A stretch of DNA of 64,000 bases, taken from positions 6,014,001-6,078,000 of the forward strand of contig JALGAS010000004.1 of assembly GCA_023078685.1 (NCBI GenBank). The letters run 5' to 3'. This document shows positions 44,357 through 54,221 of the stretch, piece after piece. Source of the DNA: Neopestalotiopsis rosae (Eukaryota > Ascomycota > Sordariomycetes > Amphisphaeriales > Sporocadaceae). The position numbers were made by a program, and so were the translations under genes. The first letter of the stretch is position 1, and every line of letters begins with the position of its first letter. The notes beneath the pieces are model-generated. The model saw only the letters and a program-made list of their open reading frames with translations, was not told where the DNA came from and ran no database searches.

Positions 44357-44982
44357 AGAAGATCTTAGCTTTGTGGTTAAATTTACCACCATCATCGCAA
44401 TTCGATGCCCACGGCCGATAACTTGGACATCAAGCCACCTATTACTGTTAGCACCATAGCACTCATCCCATCGATCACGGACAGTGATCTTGGGACTTCG
44501 GTTGTCGTCAGTCTCAGAGTGTCCACGGCTGTTCCTGTACCCATACCGTCACTCTGACTGTTGCATGTGCAATAGAGCGGTATATTTGGTTGCTTCTTGC
44601 AATTGCAAAGTTGTTGCACCGACGTTCTTGGATTCGTTGTAAGAGAGCCGCCAGGGCTGGAAGCTAAAAGAAGAGCATATCAACCAAGAAACAATACAAC
44701 AAGTACCATCCATTGGTTTCATATACTATCAACCTACATGTATGGGGCAAAGAACAGTGGCTGGTGTTGACGACATGACTATCTCTTTTGCACGAGGAAC
44801 GCACTCACGTACATTAAATTCAAACAACACCTGTCGCAAAAAGAAATGAAGCCTAAGGCCCAGTCAAACACACTAAACCACTCAACTCGCGCTTCCCACC
44901 TTTTTCAACTTATTACATTCTCCCTGATCTTCATCATGCCTTCAGCAACAACGATTCGTCTTCCTCGATTTCACGCATGTCC
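44357..44982. other. convergent 3' region
   Basis: About 625 bp between convergent ends. A 75-codon cysteine-bearing minus-strand frame (44392-44619, CNCKKQ then YCTC) is present, but no start or signal-peptide exon could be joined to it with confidence. Confidence 0.35.
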
Positions 44983-45870
44983 CTACTCTCTTGCCAAGCG
45001 ATTTCTGACGCATTTATCTAGTGCATTCCGTAATTTGATCTCCTCTTTCAATGACCTGATTTCTTCCCTCAATGACTGATTGTCCGCGACGGCATCCTCA
45101 AGCTCTCTTCGAAGCCTGGCCAGCTCGACTGATTGGCCAATCGCGGGCTCTGAGCTACCGTGGGCATCATCTGCATGTACTAACACATCTTCCAATCGGC
45201 GATGTCTGTTCTCAGGCACAAATTCCGAGTTTGAGATGGTGCCGGCCTGGCGTTTTTGGCCCCGCGGAACGCTGTCAGCCACTGATACGGCGTGTGCTTG
45301 GCCGGCTTGACCATGAACTCTCTGCATATGCCGTTGGAGGTTGTCATGTCGATTGAACGGCTTCTTCGAGCCGCGTTTGCAGCCAGCGACCGCACATGCA
45401 AACTGGGAATCACTGTGAATAGACTGTTTATGACGATGAAGTTCGCGTTCTGTCTTAAACCTGCTGTCGCATGCTGGCTCGGTGCAATGAACAGATGGGT
45501 TCGATTGAACCACATGTGGTAGTGCCTCTGATGCGGCGGGGCCATTTTCGATTACCGCAAAACCGCTCAACGATGATGGCGATGCCCAGTTGTGCTTTTC
45601 GTGGCCTGGAGGAACCGCGCCGGTTATTCCATGTACAAGCACGCCTGTATCACCAGCGATGGCGTAAGATGTCTGAAACGTTGCGCTCTGCACTTGGTTC
45701 AGTCCATTATACTCGATACTGAATTCCCCAGGCAGGAGGTTAAAGTTGACTTCAGGGTAGAATTCAAGCGAAGGAGCGGCTAGAAACTCGTTTGTGCTGT
45801 GAATGACTTCATCGGCGGTCTCCTGCAAATTGGTATCTGAAGAGTAGGGCGGCCATGGACCGTGGAACAT
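44983..45870 (-). CDS. C2H2 zinc-finger protein with C-terminal coiled coil
   Basis: Taken from the ATG at 45870 (MFHGPWPPYS), 295 aa, no intron. Two adjacent C2H2 fingers: C129-x4-C134-x12-H147-x4-H152, and C159-x4-C164-x16-H181-x4-H186. The second has the longer finger loop seen in several fungal C2H2 factors. Before them lies an acidic, Ser-rich region; after them a basic segment (RGQKRQ, NRHRRL) and a C-terminal coiled coil (ELARLRRELEDAVADNQSLREEIRSL-type heptads) that could dimerise. It is probably nuclear and DNA-binding. The frame continues upstream to an ATG at 45921 and further to 46134 with hydrophobic sequence that does not look like part of this protein, so the true start could be 45921 or in a missed exon. 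Confidence 0.75.
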   Translation of the reverse strand: MFHGPWPPYSSDTNLQETADEVIHSTNEFLAAPSLEFYPEVNFNLLPGEFSIEYNGLNQVQSATFQTSYAIAGDTGVLVHGITGAVPPGHEKHNWASPSSLSGFAVIENGPAASEALPHVVQSNPSVHCTEPACDSRFKTERELHRHKQSIHSDSQFACAVAGCKRGSKKPFNRHDNLQRHMQRVHGQAGQAHAVSVADSVPRGQKRQAGTISNSEFVPENRHRRLEDVLVHADDAHGSSEPAIGQSVELARLRRELEDAVADNQSLREEIRSLKEEIKLRNALDKCVRNRLARE

Positions 45871-47334
45871 CCAGCAGACTCCCCACAATACCACCAACGA
45901 CGGCAATATTGACCACGGCATTGTGGCACATGTGACGTGCTTGGGCCGTTTGTCGAGTATGCTCCAAGGCCGGTATTGGAGGAGTAGGAGTGTCAATACA
46001 CGAAGCAATGCAAAGAGAAGTTCCGGGCATTCGTCTAAAGCATCAACTACTATCGTCTTCACGCAAGGATGATTGCCGGTGTTAGCGGTCTGTTTTCTTC
46101 TGGAAAAGGCTGATGGATGTAGCTGGACGTACACAGACCCATTCTATTCTGTCGTTTTGCATCAGAAACAATTCAAGAACCCACGGCAAATGCTCATATG
46201 GAATAAAACAAAAAGAGACTCCTTTATAGCCGCCCATTGGAATATCCTGGTATAGAGTAGTATTTGAGTTTGGATCAACAAGCTCTGCCGAACGATTACT
46301 CAAGTTCCCGCAAAATATACGAGCTTGAGTGTAAAGAGCACTGAAGGGCAATGAGCTATCAACAGTTTGACCATCAAGATCAGCGGAGAAATAGTCGTAG
46401 GGGGCATCATTACGAGGAGGAGATTTGAAGGAAGACGCCAAATCATCTTTGCGATCTGCAGATCGAGAAAACAGGCCGAGATCATTTGTGATGCAATGGT
46501 TGGACATAGTGATAGTATCTGTCAAACATGTAGGCTTCTCTTGAGATCGGGCAATCAACATACTTGTGTTGATCTCGGCATGTTCTGGAAGCGACTATAT
46601 ACTTTCCAGTCTGCTTCTCACTGTCATGGTCTCGACCAAAAAATTGCGCAAAACGAGCCTATAAGATGTGAGGCCAGTGACGCCGGTGAGGCCGATGAGG
46701 CCGGGTGAGACATGAGCGGGGTAGAACCTGATTGGCCTAGCACAGCTGCACCCAGGAGGTCAGATTCTCGATGCCCATCCGGAGTAGAGGCTTTTGTCAC
46801 GGCACAAAGAGAGCTGGCCGGGGCCAATCGGATGAAGATGAAGATGCACTGGACAGTTCCCATTCACGGCTTGACCTCCGACTCTCCAACGCTGGCTTGG
46901 TGTTCGGCATTAGGAACTCGAAGGCTTTCAGAATCGGTGGCCGGCTGAAATAAGCAACAAGAAATTCGCATGTCAACAGGCTCTCCGTAACTGAGGCTAG
47001 CATATTACGCGGTCCCAATCAAGCTGTATAAGTGTCTCCCGCATTGCATATTCTTGAGTTCTCGCACTGCAATTGCGGGGTCAAACAGAGCATGAAATAC
47101 CGGCAGAGCGCTATACAATCACTAGATGCAACACACATAAAGGTTTGCAGATCTGTTTTCGGTATCTAAGCATGTAATACTATATACATCAACTATACTA
47201 GTACGAAGTTATCATAGCAACTTCTAAGTGATTCCCAATTAGGCATATTTTTTATTGACTTTAATTGGTTTGCACGATTGGCAAATGCCATTTGTGCCTT
47301 GGGCATAGAGACCCATGCAGGCTTGAGTATGGAT
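45871..47334. other. region between regulator genes, weak ORFs
   Basis: Aside from the weak ORF at 46082-46507, no gene is supported. The frame upstream of the C2H2 gene holds the peptide IVVDALDEC (about 46030-46056), which resembles the Walker B of fungal NACHT/STAND proteins. Neither flank continues such a domain, so this is at most a relic. Confidence 0.35.
46082..46507 (-). CDS. uncertain ORF, unknown function
   Basis: Open frame of 141 aa from an ATG at 46507 (MSNHCITNDLG) to a TAA at 46082. Composition is protein-like, with a hydrophobic patch (GVSFCFIPYEHLPWVLELF) and several aromatic residues. No domain, signal peptide or splice partner was recognised, and the frame closes immediately before the IVVDALDEC peptide in another frame. 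It might be a small real gene, an exon of something larger, or the remnant of a decayed gene. I place no function on it. Confidence 0.3.
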   Translation of the reverse strand: MSNHCITNDLGLFSRSADRKDDLASSFKSPPRNDAPYDYFSADLDGQTVDSSLPFSALYTQARIFCGNLSNRSAELVDPNSNTTLYQDIPMGGYKGVSFCFIPYEHLPWVLELFLMQNDRIEWVCVRPATSISLFQKKTDR

Positions 47335-49327
47335 TTAGAGACCCCATTCAGCCCTCAATATGTCCCTAACGACACTCAGGCCCCATCCCGTGAGTCTCTC
47401 TACTTTGTCCAAACCAGCCAGTAAGACGTGATGTTGCGCCTCATGCGTCATGGTCCGGGCTGCTACGAGAAGTGATGCGACTAGACTCATGTCCCAACAT
47501 TCACGCCTATCATTATTGAGCGCAATGCCGCAAATCCGCCTTGCATGCCACAGCGTTGACATGGTGGAAGACCGATGCCTACTCGGCAGCATCACCGTGC
47601 GTGGTTTATGCCGCAGCAATAGGAACATGGCCGTGTGGTAAAGTTGGTTGCCAAACACGGCGGCTCCGCTAGTGAAGAGAATCAGGGGAAATCCATCATC
47701 GGCCATTTCGATTTCTACCACGGACAGGAACTCTTGCGGTCGCTGGCTGTACCATGCGTTGAGTTGGTCTACTATGTCCCGCCAGGTGCTAACCATGTCG
47801 CCAGCCAGGCCAATGCGATCGGCGGGATCACCCCAGCAAAATCTCATGGCACGAAGGCAGAGGAATAGAGGTGTGTTGGCGCATTGAAATATGTGCATGG
47901 CCGAGTCCGTTTTGTGCCATGGTGTATTTGTCATTTCGGGAAGATGTAGCGGTATCGATGTTGGGAGTTCATTGACCAATGCCTTTCCCATGTCTAGCAA
48001 ACAGTGTTAGCTATAATATCTTATCAAGTGATTGACGGTACCAACCAAGTCTGAGTAGCACATGATAGGCGGCCATGGATATTGACGTTGGTCTTTCCAG
48101 CAACAGATCATGAGCGATGCCCATTGTCATTCCATAGACGTAGCTTTCGGATGCGAAAGTATCTTGCGCAAATGGCTCTGTGGCTTGGCGCAAACTGGCG
48201 CAAAGGAGTCGTTGCTCAGCACTCATTTCGCCAATCATGGCTGGCATCGCACTGTTCAAATGCGACATCTTGTCCATGCCAGTCACGGCCTTCAGAGACC
48301 TCGCAGAGATGTCAAGCAACCCTTGGAGGACAGCGGGTGACTCCGTTGCAAGACAGGGTATAGCCATTCCGTAGGTTTGCGCCAGGTCGCATATGTCGAG
48401 CTAATGATTGTAAGCTAGAGGAGCATCTTGTAGAGCGCCAACAAATCTTACCCACGGTGCTACTTCGTATCGGTAATGCTTCATGAGACTGAACTCCAGT
48501 TCTTCGGGGACGTCGAGTCCCGGTACAGGAGGTGACGTTGGAGAGAAAGGTGCATCATACGCCGACTCCTCCGGGTTCGTCAGTGAATCGTGGTAGATGA
48601 CTGACCTGTCGGAACCGTGGAAGCCAGCAGATGATACGGAGTTGCGATGCACGTTCCTGTCGATAAAGGCCGTCGCGTGCTCATTGCCTAGCGATAAGAG
48701 TGCGTCCAGCGCAATCTGGTCGCCGCCATTGGTGCTGGGAGAAGCCAGGATTTCTGGACTCCATCTATCAAAGGACGCGATTGGCTGTTCGGCATCATTC
48801 GGTTGTGCATGAGTTACGGCCTCATGAAATGAACTCTGAGGCACATTGACGAGTGGTGTTGTGTCTTGGCTTTCTCCCGTTGAAGGATCGGCTGTACTCT
48901 GAACAGGCAGCTGCTCACGTGCAGACGGTTGTTGTGGTTCCTGTGAAGGCGTCCCTTCATCATTATCGTCCACGAACTACATATTCAGTATCAGAACAGA
49001 GCAGATTTAAGTTAGACGGAAGCATAAATACCTTGACCTTGCAATAAGTCGGCGTAGGTGGTACCGCTTTGGTCGGCGACGATGATTCGTTCACGGTGAA
49101 GGCATTCTTTTCCAGAAACGACAACCGCGTTCCATATTGGCACTCGAAGCCACCTGCAATGCACCGTTGACACCGCGGTTTGCCCTCGTCACCTAGTATC
49201 CCAATATCAGATCAGCACAACCGCCGGAAATCCGCCGTGGAAAGTCAATGGATCCCGTACACTTTCTCCGGCGAACCCGGCATTTCAGACAGCCGGTGCG
49301 GACCCTCTTGGCCGGCTGCGATGCCAT
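47335..49327 (-). CDS. Zn2Cys6 transcription factor, ACR-2-like
   Basis: Five exons: 49327-49261, 49192-49032, 48976-48452, 48400-48046 and 47993-47335, 588 aa. The zinc cluster is at the extreme N terminus: C13, C16, C23, C30, C33, C40 (RTGCLKCRVRRRKC, then CQRC). Intron 1 splits the codon of C23, a common position in this group. A ~190-residue Ser/Pro/Gln-rich linker leads to the Fungal_trans_2-type domain that starts after HYRYEVAPW and contains LDICDLAQTYG, FPLILFTSGA and STLWHARRICGIALNN. The C-terminal half is clearly related to the protein at 42690-44356. It is probably a nuclear regulator; targets are unknown. The donor of intron 4 is GTTGGT, slightly unusual, but the junction (RL-DMGKAL) keeps frame. 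Confidence 0.9.
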
Positions 49328-50283
49328 CTATGATGGGGCTGCGCGGCGATACGCATGCTCGTCGTTGAACCACGGGCTTCTGTCTGCCTTTTTCGAGACA
49401 ACTGCTCAGCCACTCCAGAGCTTCTTTGGTGGTTTATTGTCTTTGCGGGTGACAAGCTGGGAAGGTTGAAGCGACGAACTTTTTTTTCTTTTCTCCCTTC
49501 CCCAGCAAGAGACTTTTTTTCTACCATAGAACGGGGCAAACATTGAGACTTTCCCCGCCAATAGTCGAACCATTTCAGGTCATGGGGGAGACCCGAGGGT
49601 CCGTTTTCGCGGGGAAGAACGCTGAATTGGTGACTATACCGCTTCTGGCAAGAATTGGCGCCGAAGAATCATCGCCAGATTTAGTGAGGGGACTCAACAT
49701 GTTTGCCCACTCGCTCAGTCCTATATAATCATGGCTCTCGAGGGCCCTGTTTGCTTTGAGGGGAAAATAATAATCATACTTTTGACATACGTCGTTGGCT
49801 GCATCTCGTCTCGGAAGCTGAAATGGCTGTGGTATTTCATCGATTGACTTCATGACGGTTCCACGCAGAACGCGGGAAAATCGCCTAGAGGGCCTTCGGC
49901 TTCTGATCGTGAGTGGGGACTAGTTGTTCAGTGCTTCAAGTTTCCCTTTCGGGAGACAGACCACTTGGCAATGCGCAATGGCCTTTCACTTTCCCATTCA
50001 TTCCAGATGCCATAGTGAAATAGTCAGACGTCGATCATATTATTAGTCAAGATCTAGACTCGCAGCTCTTATGCAGGAACGTTTCTTTACTCGTAAACTC
50101 TCCTCCGAGGTAAATAATTGGCTACGAGGGGCTGTTCCGCTTCCCATGCAGAGCAGTGGTAGCTAGTGCCAAGTGCTGAACATTCAGCGGGTATCTCCAA
50201 CTCAAATTGCGCCTGTAAAATATCGCGACAATGACACGCGTCAAATCATAAATTCCTCCTCATTGAGATCACCACCACCTCTC
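49328..50283. other. intergenic region
   Basis: About 955 bp between the start of a minus-strand regulator and the end of another minus-strand gene. A CTATATAA at about 49722-49729 could be a TATA element on either strand. A 92-codon minus-strand frame (49575-49853) has no motif. Confidence 0.4.
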
Positions 50284-51249
50284 TCATCCGCTTGCAGATG
50301 GGCAAGCTGCCGGAGTGACTGGTTCCAAGAACGCTGCGGCGTATTGCCAGCCATGAACTTCGGTCCAGACCTGCGGTTCATCAAATGGCTCCAACAATGC
50401 AGTCACGGTACCCACGACAGGCTTGGGCTCAAACGGCGCCGCCGTGAGCGATGTGTTGTACAGCAGCTGGTAATCGTCGCACAGACTCGGTGTCGCGAAT
50501 GTTACCTGATTGGTAATGTTCTTGATAAAGTCAAACGACCAAGGACCCGACTTGCAGCCTTCAGCCGTGGGCTTGGTTGCAATGGTCATGTACCTCGCGA
50601 TATCGGAGCCGTTTCGTACGCCACTGGCACTAATGTACGTGCCCGAGTCCCCATCAGATCGGTACGCATCATTTGGCGGATCAAAGGTCGCCGGGTGTAC
50701 GGTGATGTCGTAACCTGAAGCTCCATCGATGGCGAGCTGGTTGCTTGCCGTGAGCAGAATCGTCTTCTGGAGGCGAAAGGGCGTCGCGCCATCTCCGCTG
50801 AGATCTAGGAAGGGAAACTCAAAGGCCACTCGCTAGGTCATGTTAGCCCTGTGCAAAAGAGGATATCTCAGAGTAAGCCGAGACGCTGAAGCAGTGCAAC
50901 GTACAGTAAAATCCGCCAGGGATAGATTATACATGGCCAGTTGTATGTCGTGGTCGTGCTTGGCCGTTACCACTAAGGGGTACATGCCTTGGGGAAACGT
51001 GGGTAACAGAGACATGTATCCGGATACCAGAATCGAGTATTCTGGGACAAGACTCTGTGCTAGTGCGATCGCAATGGGTATGATCATGGTCGTTCCATTC
51101 AGGTTACCACTGATCAAATCTGGGTACATTTGGGCGATTGGGTTCGGTTGGTCAACACTCGTACTGGTGTCCTGTGCCGATAGGCCAGTCAGGAATGTCG
51201 AGGCCAGCAGCAACACTGCCAGTGCCGTCGACCCAATCATTGTCGACAT
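50284..51249 (-). CDS. secreted or membrane-anchored protein of unknown function
   Basis: Exons 51249-50905 and 50832-50284, 297 aa. The start at 51249 gives a clear signal peptide (MSTMIGSTALAVLLLASTF, cleaved near LSA-Q). A start at 51357 would add a 36-residue hydrophilic leader and make it a type II anchor instead. The mature protein has several NxT/S sequons, a second hydrophobic stretch (MIIPIAIALAQSLV), and the regular segment YMSLLPTFPQGMYPLVVTAKHDHDIQ. Two late cysteine pairs could form disulphides. I do not recognise the family; the ordered aromatic and Pro-Gly composition looks like a small extracellular beta domain. The 72-bp intron, donor GTACGT and acceptor CCTAG, joins ADFT to RVAFEF. 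Confidence 0.75.
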
Positions 51250-53534
51250 GATGGGCTTGCTGGATCTTGAAGAGACTGCAGGAACCGTTCTCGCCACCGA
51301 TTGAGCCTTTTCATGTGTCGTAGTCTGTTGACATGTCGACGTTTTTGAGGTGCCCATGATAGCTCTTATTATCTTCAGCTGGTCCTCTAAGATATCAGAG
51401 CACACGAAGCCTAGTGGCTCGCTAGATCAGTAGTAAGAGAAGTGGCTTGGTGAGTCTGGCTCGCTTAGGGCGACTGAGGTGTGCAGAATGGTCTGATATT
51501 GGAGAAAGTCGACAAGGATGGTGGGAGACTCTTTCCGTGTGGCTTGCGGATTCCAGGACGTCCGACAGACTCCAGAAATACCTATACGTAGTTCAAGAGA
51601 AATGTGTTTTTGGTTCTTTTTGAATGAAGGTGTTCATCATCGAAACAAGAAATTGCAGATCGACAGGCCGCATGAAACAAAAACCACGGCCCGGCGAGGT
51701 AGTGCGTGGCGGGCCGTATTATTTAGACTGCCTAATCTACAAACTCAGAAGCTTCACCCACGAAAGCTTATGGCGCGTCGATAGTAGATTGAGCTTACAC
51801 CTCACTGTAATGATGGGGGAATAAGTTGACATTAGTACCATCTGACACGAAAAAATGAACAGGCAGGAAAGCAGAAGTGGGAACATCATCACGTTCCTAA
51901 GCAGCATGCAACTTGTACGTGTCTTGACCACCAACAAATGCTGCTTTACATGGCATGATTCCCATCGTGACCGCTTTGGATTGTCTGACTACCGCCAGCC
52001 GCCCAGCAAGGCGGCTTAGAGGGAGTCCGATCATCTAGCGGAGCGACTCATGTCAATAATTGTCACATCAGTACCACAATAAAAGAGCAAAAATTTCGTT
52101 ATGATCCCACTGATTTACTGCTTTCGAAACGGAACACATTGAATCCGAGCAGTCTGACTTGGGGGCAGCGCTTTGTCACTCCTCAACTATACTGCATTCG
52201 GCGAAGGAGGTCGGCCGCGTCCTGCTTCCTACCGGAACGTCGACCACGAGGGCATCTCCAAAGTTCCATTTTACAGCCTGGTAAGAACAAAATCAGATGG
52301 AAAACAGGGTTCCGTTTAGGTATGTGAGATATTCTTCGGTGGCTTTCCAACTGCCCCACGGTCCCGGAAGTGCCAGCATCCGGGGCACTGGCTTCTATAC
52401 TAAGGATTTCCCCCCAACCGGGAGTAACGTTTACCGAGTGGTTCTAGCCCGTTTCGTTTGTTTCTTCGGCACCTCTGACCACTCACCGACAACTTGGGAT
52501 GCACTCCAGATGATCCATAATCCGAGCCTGTCGATCTCTGTCGTTCGTTCCTAAATAGTACCTAATAAATCCTTCAGTCTTCCCAATTTGAGTCCGTCAC
52601 TCAAACAAATGTTTCCATAAAATTTGCGTTGTTTCATCTGCCCGAACAAAAGGAGCTTTTGAGGCCGGGAGTAGGTCTTCCTGTCGTCTGAAGTCAGTAT
52701 CGACAATGACAGCCACTTCATCGAGTCCCTCCCTACTATGATAGACATGCCCATCTTAGACAACTCCATCCATCATCCATGGAGCTGCTGTCACATCATG
52801 GGTCGAAATGGACGCACTGGCACCTAGATATGCGTGTCTTGCATGTCAGCAGACGCCGTCACAGAACACCACATACGTGGCTGCATGAACCAGAAGCTGG
52901 AATAAGGAACTCGTCGGTTATTGATATGCCCGGCCCAACAAAGCCTTATACAATCATGGAATCTGACCATGGATGCACTCCATGTTCTCCTTTTCGTGTT
53001 TCTATGGCTAGAGGCAAGTATTGCGCTAGGATATTGATCCGCCTGCCCCTAAATCTTGCGCATTTGAGAACGTTTTCATATCCTATCGAAAAATGAGACA
53101 GCGATCCAAGTTTGGCCACGTGCTTTGCTTTGCTTTGCTCTTTTCCTTTTCTCATTGTGCACTGGTCTGTGAAATTGGGTTTTGTAGGTAAACTCCTTTG
53201 GCGGAAAGCCAAAAAGCCTTCGTGATCAGAAAAGGATGGATTGTTCTCGCGGGTACGAAATACACCAAAATTTCAAAAATTTAGCGTCTAAGTCAGGATT
53301 TGCCCGGGACTCTGTTGTGTTGTAAGTAGAATATCGGCAGCGTTAATGGGAGACGGTGCATTTCGACAATGCGCAATTGCTAGCATATTTGCAGGGTCTT
53401 CATCAAATTGACAAAAAGGACGTTCGAGCGACGTTGACGAAAGTCGCCATCAGGTACGCGGAAAAAATGAAGATTATAATGTCCTGTGGTGGTAGGGGGG
53501 AAAAATTGATCGGCGACGAAAACCACAAAAAAGC
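51250..53534. other. long intergenic region with a short tandem repeat
   Basis: 2.3 kb with no supported gene. Small tandem TGCTT repeat (four near-copies, 53121-53139). Short frames only. The stretch 53200-53530 is A/T-richer and leads to the pol III terminator of the tRNA gene. Confidence 0.4.
53527..53532 (-). terminator. RNA polymerase III terminator
   Basis: Six T residues on the minus strand, two bases past the tRNA discriminator base. Confidence 0.7.
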
Positions 53535-53632
53535 TGACCACGACCCGATTTGAACGGATGACCTTCTGGAATTTCTAATTCCTCCTTGTAGGGAAGCTGG
53601 AATCAGATGCTCTACCGCTGAGCTACGCGGCC
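53535..53632 (-). tRNA. tRNA, probably Trp (CCA), with a 26-nt intron
   Basis: The 98-nt gene runs from 53632 down to 53535. Seven-pair acceptor stem (GGCCGCG with CGTGGTC, two G-U pairs), TA at 8-9, D arm GCTC-AGCGGTA-GAGC, T arm ATCCG-TTCAAAT-CGGGT, discriminator A. Box A (TAGCTCAGCGG) and box B (GTTCAAATC) are good. The anticodon arm TCTGA-TTCCAG reads anticodon CCA with U33. An intron of about 26 nt after position 37 separates it from TCCAGA. Four of five anticodon-stem pairs form; the 31-39 pair would be A-C, so isotype and exact intron ends need confirming. A T6 run follows. Confidence 0.75.
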
Positions 53633-54221
53633 AGTGATGTTTCCTGATTGGATGATGGTGTCAAGCTTGACATACACCATATTAGCGTTTCTCCGCCGCC
53701 AATGACCGTCTTGAGCTGGCGGGGTAAAAACATCTGTCGAGACTCGGGTCGGACACGAACAGATTTGTTTGACAGGATGCCTGCCGGATCGTGAAGATCG
53801 TCACGACCCGTTCACAACCATGCACCATATTAACTCATGCGAGTCACCATCCATGTTCATGCTGTCTGATCACAATCAGTTCGTGGGGTTCAAGTGCCCA
53901 TCTGCTGCACTCAATTCGGCCCCCATCAGACATTTCTACGCGACGAATGTTGTCCCGAATGTACCGAAGCAGCTACATACAGATCCACAGTGCGTAAATC
54001 GCAGAGTTGATCACAGCATATCACTTGCGGATGCATCGGTATGACTGCACGGGTGATCCTTGGTGGTTGAGAACGTTTGTTTGGTACTCATGATGATTAT
54101 TATGTTATTTTCACGATTAATTACGACAGGTAGAATCAAATCAGCCGACCAGTGGCCGGCACGAAATTCCCGCAAATACAATGATTATTTTTTCTATTTT
54201 GTATATTCCCAGTAGGGTAAC
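53633..54221. other. intergenic region
   Basis: About 590 bp between the tRNA gene and the end of the GMC gene. Only short featureless frames. Confidence 0.4.

Noticed and set aside
44392..44619. Cysteine-bearing 75-codon minus-strand frame, possible small secreted protein
   Set aside because: No signal peptide could be attached: the upstream frame hits a stop, and candidate upstream exons require introns that are too short or lack good sites.
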